From assembly GCA_938014215.1 (NCBI GenBank), contig CALLRW010000007.1, positions 122,604 to 186,603 on the forward strand: a DNA stretch of 64,000 nt, given 5' to 3'. Source of the stretch: an uncultured Alistipes sp. Lineage in GTDB: Bacteria > Bacteroidota > Bacteroidia > Bacteroidales > Rikenellaceae. Shown one piece after another: positions 35,441-44,380 of the stretch (positions within the stretch are counted from its first letter, which is position 1; the number at the start of each line of letters is the position of its first letter). The notes below the pieces were generated by a model that was given only the letters and a program-made list of their open reading frames with translations, did no database searches and was not told where the DNA came from. The translations under genes and the position numbers were made by a program.

Positions 35441-37588
35441 ATGAAACAGCCTGTACTATCGCTTCTCGGGGTACTGTTTGTGCTGCAGACGCAGGCGCAA
35501 TACAAGATCTCCGGCACTGTTTCGGACATGGCGGGCAGACCGCTCACCGGAGCCGTCGTTACCGTGAAGGAGCTGTCGGCGCTCGGGGCAGTCGCCGACA
35601 CGGAGGGGCGTTATGAAATTGCGCTTCCGGGCAAAGATACGTATACGCTTTGCGCCTCGTTTGTCGGGTACGAACCGGCCAGCGAAAAGATCGCTGCCGA
35701 TCGCTCCGGGCCTCTGAATTTCCGGCTTGCGGAGCGCTCCACGATGATGGATCAGGTGGTGGTGACGGCCACACGCACCCCGAAACTGTTGAAGGATGTC
35801 CCGATTGTCACCCGTGTCATCTCCGAGGCCGATATCAAACAGGTCGATGCGACGCATGTCGGCGACCTGCTGCAAAGCGAACTGCCGGGCATCGAGTTCT
35901 CCTACTCGATGAACCAGCAGGTTTCGCTCAACATGTCGGGATTCGGCGGCAATTCGGTGCTCTTCCTCGTCGACGGTGAGCGCCTGGCGGGCGAAACGCT
36001 CGACAACGTCGATTACAGCCGCCTGAACCTGGACAATGTCGGGCGCATCGAAATCGTCAAGGGGGCCGTTTCATCACTCTACGGATCGAATGCCATCGGC
36101 GGCGTGGTGAACCTCATCAGCCGCGAATCGCGGGAGCCGTGGTCGGTCAATCTGAACGGCCGTTACGGTGCCCACAACGAGCAGCGTTACGGAGGATCGG
36201 TCGGATTCAACCAGGGCCGGTTCAACTCGACGACCAACGTGCAGTACACCTCGATCGACGCCATCGACCTCTCGAAGGGGACCGACAACGCGGAGGTGGG
36301 CGATTACAGCACCATCTACGGACACACGGCGCTCAATATCAAGGAGCGGCTCGTCGTCACGGCGACCGAAGGCTTGAAGTTCACGGCCCGGGCGGGATAT
36401 TTCTTCCGCGAGCGCGACGCCTCGGTGAGCATCAAGGACCGCTACCGCAGCTTCTCGGGCGGACTGAAGGGCAACTGGGCGATTACGCCGTCCGATGATC
36501 TGGAACTCTCCTATGCCTTCGACCAGTACGACAAGAGCGACTATCTGGTCCCCACGTCACGCGACGTGCGCGACTACAGCAACGTACAGCACACCCTGCG
36601 CACGCTCTACAACCATACCTTTGCCGGGAAACATATTCTTACCGTCGGCGGCGACTACATGCGTGACTACCTGATGTCCTACCAGTTTACGGACAACGGC
36701 AGCCATACGCAGCATACGGCCGATGCCTTCGCGCAGTTCGACTGGAACCCGCACCGGCGGTTCAACCTCATTGCGGGCCTGCGCTTCGACCATTTTTCGG
36801 CGGCAAACCTCTCGCACCTTTCGCCAAAACTCGGCGTGATGTATAAGGTTGCAAACTGCTCGCTTCGGGCCTCCTATGCCGGAGGATTCCGTGCACCGAC
36901 CCTCAAGGAGATGTACATGGACTTCTACATGGGCAACATCTTCATGATTTACGGAAACCCCGCGCTGAAACCCGAGACGAGCCACAATCTTTCACTCTCG
37001 GCCGAATATCTGCAAGGTCGGCACAGTTTCACCGTGACGGGATTTTACAATCTGGTGGACAACCGGATCACCACGGTCTGGAACCAGGAGCTTAAAGGGC
37101 AGGTCTATACGAACATGTCGCCCCTGCAGGTGGCCGGAGCCGAGGCCAATGCGTCGGGACGATATACGTGCGGCATCTCGTGGCGCGTGTCGTATGCCTA
37201 CACGCGCGAGATGATCGAGCGGGGACAGCCGCTGCTCTCCTCGACCCGGCCCCATGCGGCCACGGCGCGCCTGGCCTATGACAAACAGTGGAAGAATTAC
37301 GGTCTGAATGTGTCGCTGTCGGGACGCTGGCTGTCGGCAGTTACGTGCGACGTCTATACCGAGGTGACCTCCTACGAGCAGACCGTGCGGCAGACCTATC
37401 CGGGCTACACGATCTGGAAACTGAGCCTCACACAGCATCTGTGGCGCGGGATGGACCTCACGCTGGCCGTGGACAACCTCTTCAACTACCGCCCCGACTA
37501 CTATTACAGCAACTCGCCCACGACCGTCGGTACGACCTGCTCAGTGGGCCTCGCGCTGAATCTCGAACAATTTTTCAAGAGCAAATAA
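35441..37588 (+). CDS. hmuR: TonB-dependent heme receptor HmuR
   Basis: The 715-residue outer-membrane protein has a signal peptide ending TQAQ, a carboxypeptidase-like beta domain (about 20-100), and a plug with MDQVVVTATRTPKLLKDVPIVTRVIS and IEIVKGAVSSLYGSNAIGGVVNLIS. A 22-strand barrel ending in NLEQFF follows. The start at 35441 (MKQPVLSLLG) is chosen because it gives a signal peptide; the frame is open further upstream through hmuY. It imports heme using TonB energy. Confidence 0.9.
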   Translation: MKQPVLSLLGVLFVLQTQAQYKISGTVSDMAGRPLTGAVVTVKELSALGAVADTEGRYEIALPGKDTYTLCASFVGYEPASEKIAADRSGPLNFRLAERSTMMDQVVVTATRTPKLLKDVPIVTRVISEADIKQVDATHVGDLLQSELPGIEFSYSMNQQVSLNMSGFGGNSVLFLVDGERLAGETLDNVDYSRLNLDNVGRIEIVKGAVSSLYGSNAIGGVVNLISRESREPWSVNLNGRYGAHNEQRYGGSVGFNQGRFNSTTNVQYTSIDAIDLSKGTDNAEVGDYSTIYGHTALNIKERLVVTATEGLKFTARAGYFFRERDASVSIKDRYRSFSGGLKGNWAITPSDDLELSYAFDQYDKSDYLVPTSRDVRDYSNVQHTLRTLYNHTFAGKHILTVGGDYMRDYLMSYQFTDNGSHTQHTADAFAQFDWNPHRRFNLIAGLRFDHFSAANLSHLSPKLGVMYKVANCSLRASYAGGFRAPTLKEMYMDFYMGNIFMIYGNPALKPETSHNLSLSAEYLQGRHSFTVTGFYNLVDNRITTVWNQELKGQVYTNMSPLQVAGAEANASGRYTCGISWRVSYAYTREMIERGQPLLSSTRPHAATARLAYDKQWKNYGLNVSLSGRWLSAVTCDVYTEVTSYEQTVRQTYPGYTIWKLSLTQHLWRGMDLTLAVDNLFNYRPDYYYSNSPTTVGTTCSVGLALNLEQFFKSK

Positions 37589-37591
37589 GGG

Positions 37592-40500
37592 ATGAAACAG
37601 AAGATACCAATGATCTGGGCAGGCGTGATCCTGCTTGCCGTCGTATTGGGCCTTGCGGCGTGGAACCGCTGGTTCTCGGCCACGCGCATCGCCTTCGTGA
37701 ACTACCAGGCCACGACGCTCGGCCAGATCGCCCGGGCCAATGACCATGCAAGAATCCGCCTTGCCTCTCTCGATCCGTCGGAGTTCGACCGGTTGGGGCA
37801 TTACGACGTGGTGCTGATGAACGGCATGGGGCTCCGCATCACAGCCGAACAGAGGGCCGCCCTCCAGCGGGCTGCCGACCGCGGGCTTACGGTCATCACG
37901 ACCATGGCCACCAACCCGGCCAATGAGATCATCTCGGCGGACTCCGCGACGCTGGCTGCCGTCAAGGGCTACCTCAGCAGCGGCGGCCGAAAGAACTACC
38001 GCAACCTGCTCGTCACCCTGCGCCGCACGGTCGACGGCAAGCGGTTCGATACGGATGAGCCCGAGCCGCCCGTCGTACGCGACCTGCGGCAATTTTACCA
38101 CGCCGATCCGTCGGATCCCGAGGCGGAGGAGCTGGATTTCGACAGCGTGGAGGCCTACGAGGCCTTCCTCGCGCGGCACGGCCTGTTGAAAGCGGATGCT
38201 CCGCGGGTGATCGTGACGGGACAGATGGGCGAGCCGGCCGAACTGGTTGCCCGGCTCGAGGAGACCGGCAACGCGGTCTATCCTCTCCGTAACCTGTCGG
38301 CGGCGATTCAGAGCGGACAGGCCGATTCGATCCGTCCGTCGGCCGTCATCAACATGGCCCACGGACGCCTGGGCGATGCCATTGTGGAGTACTTGACGCG
38401 CCAGAACATTCCGCTCTTCTCGCCGCTGAACGTCAACCGGATGGTCGACGAATGGGAGGCCGACAAGATGGGCATGAGCGGCGGTTTCCTGTCGCAGAGT
38501 GTCGTGATGCCCGAGATCGACGGGGCGATTCGCTCCCAGGTGTTGTTCGGACATCGCCTCGACGGCGAAGGGCTGCAGCAGGTTCACGCCATTCCCGAGC
38601 GGCTGGAACGGTTCGTCGAGACGGTGAACCGCCATATTGCCCTGCAACGCACACCCAACAGCGAAAAGCGCATAGCGATCTACTACTACAAGGGCCCCGG
38701 GCAGAATGCCCTGACGGCCTCGGGTATGGAGGTCACGCCATCGCTCTACAACCTGCTCGTGCGACTTCGCAGCGAGGGCTACCACGTGGAGCATCTCCCC
38801 TCGACGCCCGAGGGGTTGGCAGCCCTCATCCAGCAACAGGGGGCCGTTTTCAACGACTATGCCCACGGAGCCAAGGCCGAATTTCTGAAAAAGGGCCAAC
38901 CGGCGCTCATCTCCTCCGAAGAGTACGCCTCCTGGACCGCTGAAGCAATACCTGCGGAGCGAATGGAGGAGGTGGTTGCACTCGACGGCCCGTTCCCGGG
39001 CCACTACCTCTCCGACGACGAAGGGCGGCTGGCGCTGCCGCGCATCGAGCTGGGCAACATCGTGCTGCTGCCGCAGCTGGCCGCGGGGGCGGGCGACGAC
39101 GACTTCGCCATTGTCCACGGCACAGACGCCGCACCTCCCCACGCCTACATTGCCTCCTATCTTTGGGCCCGCTATGCCTTCCGAGCCGACGCAATTGTCC
39201 ATTTCGGCACACACGGCAGCCTGGAGTTCACCCCCCGCAAGCAGGTGGCCCTGAGCCGCAACGACTGGCCCGACGCACTGGTCGGTCCGACGCCGCACCT
39301 CTATGTCTATTCGATTGGGAACGTCGGCGAGGGCATCATTGCCAAACGCCGTGCCTATGCCACGCTGCAGTCGTATCTGACCCCACCCTTCATGGAGAGC
39401 GGCGTGCGCGGCATCTACCGTGAACTGAATGCGGCAATCCAGGCCTACAACGACCTGCTCTACACCGACGGACAGCCCGACACGCGGACCGCAGCACTGC
39501 GCGTCAAACGGCTGACCGTCGAACTGGGCATCCACCGCGAACTGCGGTTCGATTCCCTGCTGACCGAACCCTATACCGAGGCCGAGATCGCCCGCATCGA
39601 GACGTTTGCCGAAGAGCTTGCCGCGGAGAAGATCACCGGTGAACTCTATACAATGGGCCAGCCCTATTCGCCGGGACGCATCCGCAGCAGCGTCTTCGCC
39701 ATGTCCACCGAGCCGATCGCCTATTCGCTGCTGGCGCTGGACAAATTCCGGGGCCGGACCTCTGCCGATCTCGAAAAACACCGCACGCTCTTCACGCGCC
39801 GCTACCTCGAACCGGCCCGCGAACTGGTCGGGCGTCTTTTGAGCGGAGCGCAGCAGCCGACCGATGCTTTCATCTGCTCGACGGCGGGCATCTCGGCCGC
39901 GGAGTTGGAGAAGGCCCGCGAAATTCAGCGGTCGCTCACCGCTCCGCAGGAGATGATGGCGCGGATGATGGCGATGGCTTCGTCGGGTTCACCGATGCAG
40001 CATCCGGCCGGTACTTCCAAGTCGGGCAAAGGGGCCCCGAAACACCCCTCGTGGATCCCGAAAATGGGCAAACGCCCCGCAAACGCCGGACCGTCGGAGG
40101 AGAAGAAACCCGCAGCCATGCCGGCCGATGCGATGGCTGCCATGATGGGCCTCGGCAAGGAGTACACAAAGGAGGAGCGCGAGTTTGCCCGGGTGGTGAC
40201 CGAACTCGAACGCACGATCCGCAACGTCGGCAACTACCGACACGCGTTGGAGCAGAGCCCCGAGGCGGAACTTTCGTCGCTCACCAACGCCCTGAACGGC
40301 GGTTATACGGCCCCTTCGCCGGGCGGCGACCCGATTGCCAACCCCAACACGCTGCCCACGGGCCGCAACCTCTACGCCGTGAATGCCGAGGCCACGCCGA
40401 GCGAGCGGGCCTGGGAGCGTGGCCGCGAGCTGGCCGACGAGACCATCCGCATGTACCGCGAACGTCATCACGATTCGCTGCCCCGCAAGGTGAGCTACAC

Positions 40501-41854
40501 GCTCTGGAGCGGTGAGTTCATCGAGACCGAGGGAGCAACGCTCGCGCAGGTGCTCTACATGCTGGGTGTCGAGCCCGTCCGTGATGTTTTCGGTCGGGTA
40601 AGCGACCTGCGGCTCATCCCCTCCGAGGAGCTGGGGCGTCCGCGCATCGACGTTGTGGTGCAGACCAGCGGGCAATTGCGCGACCTGGCGGCTTCGCGGC
40701 TGTTCCTTATCTCGCGGGCCGTCGAGATGGCCGCCGCAGCGAAGGACGACCGCTACGAGAACTTCGTGTCCCGGGGTGTCGTCGATGCCGAGCAGACGCT
40801 CATCAACAAGGGACTTTCGCCACGGGAGGCGCGCGAGATATCTACCCGCCGGGTCTTCGGCGGCGTCAACGGCAACTATGGCACGGGCATTACCGGTATG
40901 GTGCAGAGTGGCGACCGTTGGGAAAACTCCTCGGAGATCGCCGCGGTCTACCTGCAGAACATGGGAGCCTATTACGGCAGCGAGCAGGCTTGGGAGCAGG
41001 TGCAGCAATATGCGTTGGAGGCAGCCCTGGTCAACACCGATGCCGTCGTGCAGCCACGCCAGAGCAATACGTGGGGAGCCTTGAGCCTCGACCATGTCTA
41101 CGAATTCATGGGTGGCATGAATCTGGCCGTGCGCAACGTCACGGGCCGGGAGCCCGATGCCTACCTGAGCGACTACCGCAACCGGAACCGCGTGCGGATG
41201 CAGGAGCTCAAGGAGGCGATCGGTGTCGAGAGCCGCACGACGATCTTCAACCCGAACTATATCCGCGAGAAGATGCAGGGCGGGGCAAGTGCGGCCAACG
41301 GGTTTGCCGAGGTCGTGCAGAACACCTACGGATGGAACGTCATGAAGCCCGATGTGGTGGATAACGAGCTCTGGGATGAGATCTATGATGTCTACGTGCA
41401 GGACAAGTTCGGCATGGGGCTCCGCGGCTATTTCGAGCGGCAGAACCCCGCGGCGCTGGAGGAGATCTCGGCCGTGATGCTGGAGACCGCCCGCAAGGGG
41501 ATGTGGCAGGCCTCGGACGAGCAGTTCGCCACGCTCGCGGCGCTCCACACCGAGCTGATCGACCGGTACGGCCCCTCGTGCTCGGGATTTGTCTGCGACA
41601 ACGCCAAACTTCGCGACTTCATCGCCTCGAAGAGTGCGCCCGAGGCTGCCCGGAACTACCAGCGGCAGATCCGCGAGGTGCGCGAGGTTTCGCTCGACAC
41701 GAATGCCGGCACGGTGCTCAAACGCGAGGAGTTCACCGCCTCCGACCGCACGACCACGCTGGTCAGCAACACCGTTGTCGCCGTGCTCGTCATCGGCCTC
41801 ATCGCGGTGCTGGTTCTTGTGGTTCGCCGCCGGCGCAAAAAGATGGAAGAGTAA
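37592..41854 (+). CDS. hmuS: HmuS-like protein, CobN/Mg-chelatase H-subunit family
   Basis: The 1420-residue protein is CobN-like, with the central HFGTHGSLEFTPRKQVALS and a GNVGEGIIAKRRA motif. A single N-terminal helix (about 7-25) and a C-terminal helix followed by RRRRKKMEE anchor it in the membrane, unlike soluble CobN. A Lys/Pro/Met-rich linker occurs near residues 800-870. Class I chelatase H subunits bind tetrapyrroles. HmuS of Bacteroides has been reported to release iron from heme in anaerobes, so a role in heme demetallation fits. It begins 3 bases after hmuR. Confidence 0.87.
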   Translation: MKQKIPMIWAGVILLAVVLGLAAWNRWFSATRIAFVNYQATTLGQIARANDHARIRLASLDPSEFDRLGHYDVVLMNGMGLRITAEQRAALQRAADRGLTVITTMATNPANEIISADSATLAAVKGYLSSGGRKNYRNLLVTLRRTVDGKRFDTDEPEPPVVRDLRQFYHADPSDPEAEELDFDSVEAYEAFLARHGLLKADAPRVIVTGQMGEPAELVARLEETGNAVYPLRNLSAAIQSGQADSIRPSAVINMAHGRLGDAIVEYLTRQNIPLFSPLNVNRMVDEWEADKMGMSGGFLSQSVVMPEIDGAIRSQVLFGHRLDGEGLQQVHAIPERLERFVETVNRHIALQRTPNSEKRIAIYYYKGPGQNALTASGMEVTPSLYNLLVRLRSEGYHVEHLPSTPEGLAALIQQQGAVFNDYAHGAKAEFLKKGQPALISSEEYASWTAEAIPAERMEEVVALDGPFPGHYLSDDEGRLALPRIELGNIVLLPQLAAGAGDDDFAIVHGTDAAPPHAYIASYLWARYAFRADAIVHFGTHGSLEFTPRKQVALSRNDWPDALVGPTPHLYVYSIGNVGEGIIAKRRAYATLQSYLTPPFMESGVRGIYRELNAAIQAYNDLLYTDGQPDTRTAALRVKRLTVELGIHRELRFDSLLTEPYTEAEIARIETFAEELAAEKITGELYTMGQPYSPGRIRSSVFAMSTEPIAYSLLALDKFRGRTSADLEKHRTLFTRRYLEPARELVGRLLSGAQQPTDAFICSTAGISAAELEKAREIQRSLTAPQEMMARMMAMASSGSPMQHPAGTSKSGKGAPKHPSWIPKMGKRPANAGPSEEKKPAAMPADAMAAMMGLGKEYTKEEREFARVVTELERTIRNVGNYRHALEQSPEAELSSLTNALNGGYTAPSPGGDPIANPNTLPTGRNLYAVNAEATPSERAWERGRELADETIRMYRERHHDSLPRKVSYTLWSGEFIETEGATLAQVLYMLGVEPVRDVFGRVSDLRLIPSEELGRPRIDVVVQTSGQLRDLAASRLFLISRAVEMAAAAKDDRYENFVSRGVVDAEQTLINKGLSPREAREISTRRVFGGVNGNYGTGITGMVQSGDRWENSSEIAAVYLQNMGAYYGSEQAWEQVQQYALEAALVNTDAVVQPRQSNTWGALSLDHVYEFMGGMNLAVRNVTGREPDAYLSDYRNRNRVRMQELKEAIGVESRTTIFNPNYIREKMQGGASAANGFAEVVQNTYGWNVMKPDVVDNELWDEIYDVYVQDKFGMGLRGYFERQNPAALEEISAVMLETARKGMWQASDEQFATLAALHTELIDRYGPSCSGFVCDNAKLRDFIASKSAPEAARNYQRQIREVREVSLDTNAGTVLKREEFTASDRTTTLVSNTVVAVLVIGLIAVLVLVVRRRRKKMEE

Positions 41855-42552
41855 TGGACACCGTCGTATTGGTCATGATGATTGTGGTCTGCTTCAACTA
41901 CCTGTTGAAGCAGACCTGGCGCAAGCCCCGGTTTGTAGCCCTTTCGGCCGTTGTCTGCGCCCTGTTCGTCGGACTGGCGTGGCCATGGGCCATCGAGCAG
42001 TCGAAAAACCAGATCGCGGACTGGCTTGCCGACTCCGCGCTGATGCTCGATCTGGCGGTCCTCCTCACGCTGGAGGTCGTCCTGCAGATGACCTTCTGCA
42101 TCGTTGCGGCGCACATCCACACGGCGGGGCGCATAAAACCCTCCGTCGTGCGGCTCTACCGCCTGCTGCGCTGGTTCCCGGGGCTGCTCGTCTTCCCGGT
42201 GTTGTTCAGCCTGCTGGTTGCCGCCATCTTCGCCCTGCCGGGGGTGTCGTTCCCGCTGGTAGCCTGGTCGCTGGCCGCGGTTGTGGCGGTGGTGATTCCG
42301 CTGGGGCGCTGGGCATTGAAGCGTCTCCTGCCCGAACGGGAGATCCGCCTTGAACTGCTCTTCCTTGTCAATGCGCTGATTGCCATTCTGGGCGTCATCG
42401 CCACGGTCAACGGCCGCACGGCTGTCGCCGGGGTCACGGCCGTCGACTGGCCCGCGCTGGGCGGCGTGACGGCCTTCGTCGCAGCGGGATTGTTGCTCGG
42501 CATGGCCGCTTTCCGCATCAAACAGAAACGTATGAATAAAAAACTGAAATAA
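41854..42552 (+). CDS. HmuT-like polytopic membrane protein
   Basis: The 232-residue protein has about six to seven hydrophobic helices and no soluble domain. The ATG overlaps the hmuS stop (TAATG), giving tight coupling. In the Porphyromonas/Bacteroides hmu operon the gene at this position (hmuT) is also a small membrane protein of unknown activity. I recognise it by position and topology more than by motif. Confidence 0.7.
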   Translation: MDTVVLVMMIVVCFNYLLKQTWRKPRFVALSAVVCALFVGLAWPWAIEQSKNQIADWLADSALMLDLAVLLTLEVVLQMTFCIVAAHIHTAGRIKPSVVRLYRLLRWFPGLLVFPVLFSLLVAAIFALPGVSFPLVAWSLAAVVAVVIPLGRWALKRLLPEREIRLELLFLVNALIAILGVIATVNGRTAVAGVTAVDWPALGGVTAFVAAGLLLGMAAFRIKQKRMNKKLK

Positions 42553-42556
42553 AACC

Positions 42557-43159
42557 ATGAATTACATCTCCGACATCCTCTATTGGATCTCGACCGGCCT
42601 GCTCGTGCCGGTCATCGTCCTGCTGATCTTCTTCTTCGGACGCTCGCTGCTGCTGATCGGCAGTTTTTTTGGACAGTATCTCGCCATCCGCCGCACGGCC
42701 TCGCTCATCGGACGCGAGCTGGATGGGCTCACTCCGCAGACGGTCGCCACGCTTGCCGAACGCCTTCCGAAAAAGAATCCCTCGCTGGTCGTGGTCTACC
42801 TGAACCGCCTGCTCGAAGCCCGCGACAATGCGCCCCTTCGCCAGCGGCTCGTTGCCGACTTCGAGATCGAGGCCGACCGGGACCTCGCCACCTCGAAGAC
42901 GCTCTCCAAGATGGGCCCCATGCTCGGACTGATGGGAACGCTCATCCCGATGGGCCCGGCACTCGTGGGGCTCTCGACGGGCGACATCGCCTCGATGGCC
43001 TACAACATGCAGGTGGCCTTTGCCACGACGGTCGTAGGACTGTTTGCCGCGGCCATCGGCTTCATCACCCAGCAGGTCAAGCAGCGGTGGTACCTGCGGG
43101 ATCTGTCCAATCTGGAGTTCGTAGCGGAGTTATTGAAAGCCCAAACCGAGAAACGATGA
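42557..43159 (+). CDS. hmuU: MotA/TolQ/ExbB proton channel family protein (HmuU-like)
   Basis: The 200-residue protein has three membrane helices in the ExbB arrangement: one near residues 10-35, then a cytoplasmic loop, then two in the TLSKMGPMLGLMGTLIPMGPALVGLS and AFATTVVGLFAAAIGFI region. ExbB-like proteins couple the proton gradient to outer-membrane transport. With its DUF2149 partner it would energise or assist heme uptake or HmuS. It overlaps the next gene by 4 bases. Confidence 0.87.
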   Translation: MNYISDILYWISTGLLVPVIVLLIFFFGRSLLLIGSFFGQYLAIRRTASLIGRELDGLTPQTVATLAERLPKKNPSLVVVYLNRLLEARDNAPLRQRLVADFEIEADRDLATSKTLSKMGPMLGLMGTLIPMGPALVGLSTGDIASMAYNMQVAFATTVVGLFAAAIGFITQQVKQRWYLRDLSNLEFVAELLKAQTEKR

Positions 43160-43482
43160 GACGCAATCTGTTGAAACGCGACGAAGAGAACGACCCGATG
43201 AGCGTCGTGAGCAACTTGTTCGACGTAGCGATGGTCTTCGCCGTGGCACTGATGGTGGCATTGGTGAGCCGATACAATATGACCGAGATGTTCAGCCAGG
43301 AGGATTTCACGATGGTGAAGAACCCAGGCAAGGAGAACATGGAGATCATCACCAAGGAGGGTGAGAAGATCAACCGCTATACTCCTTCGGAGGATCAGGA
43401 TTCTCAGAGCGGCAAGCGTGGCCGCAAGGTCGGCGTGGCCTATGAACTCGAGAACGGTGAGATCATCTACGTTCCTGAATAA
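43156..43482 (+). CDS. DUF2149 family protein (HmuV-like)
   Basis: The 108-residue protein has one membrane helix (about 20-40, SNLFDVAMVFAVALMVALVS) and a short periplasmic tail, an ExbD-like layout. DUF2149 genes regularly follow the ExbB-like gene in hmu operons. The start at 43156 (MRRNLLKRDEENDPM) overlaps the preceding stop. It is the last gene of the operon. Confidence 0.83.
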   Translation: MRRNLLKRDEENDPMSVVSNLFDVAMVFAVALMVALVSRYNMTEMFSQEDFTMVKNPGKENMEIITKEGEKINRYTPSEDQDSQSGKRGRKVGVAYELENGEIIYVPE

Positions 43483-43547
43483 GACATATCTCCAATAAAG
43501 CGTGTTGATCTCTCTCATATCTTTTTAACTCATTATTAAAAAGAGAA

Positions 43548-43619
43548 GCCGCCGGAGGGACTTTGCACAAGGTTTGCCTGTGGCAACTTGTTCTGACCTT
43601 GCGTTGTCCGTCCGGCGGC
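43548..43619. terminator. Long hairpin between the hmu operon and the mobilization genes
   Basis: GCCGCCGGA (43548-43556) pairs with TCCGGCGGC (43611-43619), extended by GAC/GTC; the loop holds a smaller TTGCC/GGCAA hairpin. It sits between convergent genes and probably ends both transcripts. Confidence 0.55.
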
Positions 43620-43645
43620 ATCTCTTTGCGGCAGAAAGGGAAGGG

Positions 43646-44359
43646 CTACTTGTTTTTTAACTTCGCTGCGTCACGTTTGAGCTGTTCGGCCTCTTGGGCT
43701 TTCAGCCGCGCCTGCTCGTCGAGAGCCGCCCTTCTGCGTACCAAGCGTTCGTACTTCTCGACATCCCTTCGCATCGAGTCGATACGCCGCTGGTCCCGCT
43801 CTACCTCGAACAGCTCCTCCAACTCCGACAGCCGCTTCGACGACGCCTCGCCCTTCATCAGCACATAGCGATACTTCAGATCGTTGTCATACCGGCCGCG
43901 GTCGGGCCGCCAGTCTAAATAGAGTCCGATAGCCTGCACCGCAATCACGACAAACATCGACATGAGGAGCCAGAAGTTGCGCGTTGCGTCAAGAGAGAGC
44001 GAGAAACGGTGCTGCACCATCTGCGGCGGCAGCTTCTCGGGAATCTCCATTCCGGCCACTTTCTCGTCGATCCCCGAAATCTGCGCTCCGAGGTCCTCGC
44101 TAATCTGCTCCTGCCGCTCGGAGATCGCTTGCAGCCGTTGTTCGATCCGATGGCCCCGTTCCTGCTGTACCTCGCTTATCCTTGTTTGGGTCTGCTCCAG
44201 TTGCAGAATCCGAATCTGCAACCGCTTGATTGCGTCTGTATCAATGGCCGCCGTCGATTGTGACCGGGCTTCGGCCAACTCCGTGCGGAGCGTTTTGATA
44301 AGAGTCTCCTTCAACTCTTCGTACATCTCAAAGGAGAGCTCCAGGGTGTTCTCTTTCAT
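43646..44359 (-). CDS. Coiled-coil membrane protein next to the relaxase
   Basis: The 237-residue protein has a long coiled coil (about 10-100), one membrane helix (about 128-148, NFWLLMSMFVVIAVQAIGLYL) and a second charged coiled coil to the end (KGEASSKRLSELEELFEVE...AAKLKNK). I do not recognise a named family. Its place immediately downstream of the relaxase gene suggests a mobilization accessory, perhaps linking the relaxosome to the membrane or a coupling protein; that is inference only. Confidence 0.6.
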   Translation of the reverse strand: MKENTLELSFEMYEELKETLIKTLRTELAEARSQSTAAIDTDAIKRLQIRILQLEQTQTRISEVQQERGHRIEQRLQAISERQEQISEDLGAQISGIDEKVAGMEIPEKLPPQMVQHRFSLSLDATRNFWLLMSMFVVIAVQAIGLYLDWRPDRGRYDNDLKYRYVLMKGEASSKRLSELEELFEVERDQRRIDSMRRDVEKYERLVRRRAALDEQARLKAQEAEQLKRDAAKLKNK

Positions 44360-44380
44360 CTTTCTCGTATTTTAGGTTCG

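Noticed and set aside
37541..39781. Minus-strand frame of about 750 codons opposite hmuS
   Set aside because: Antisense to the CobN-like coding sequence and composed of low-information Arg/Gly/Asp-rich residues.
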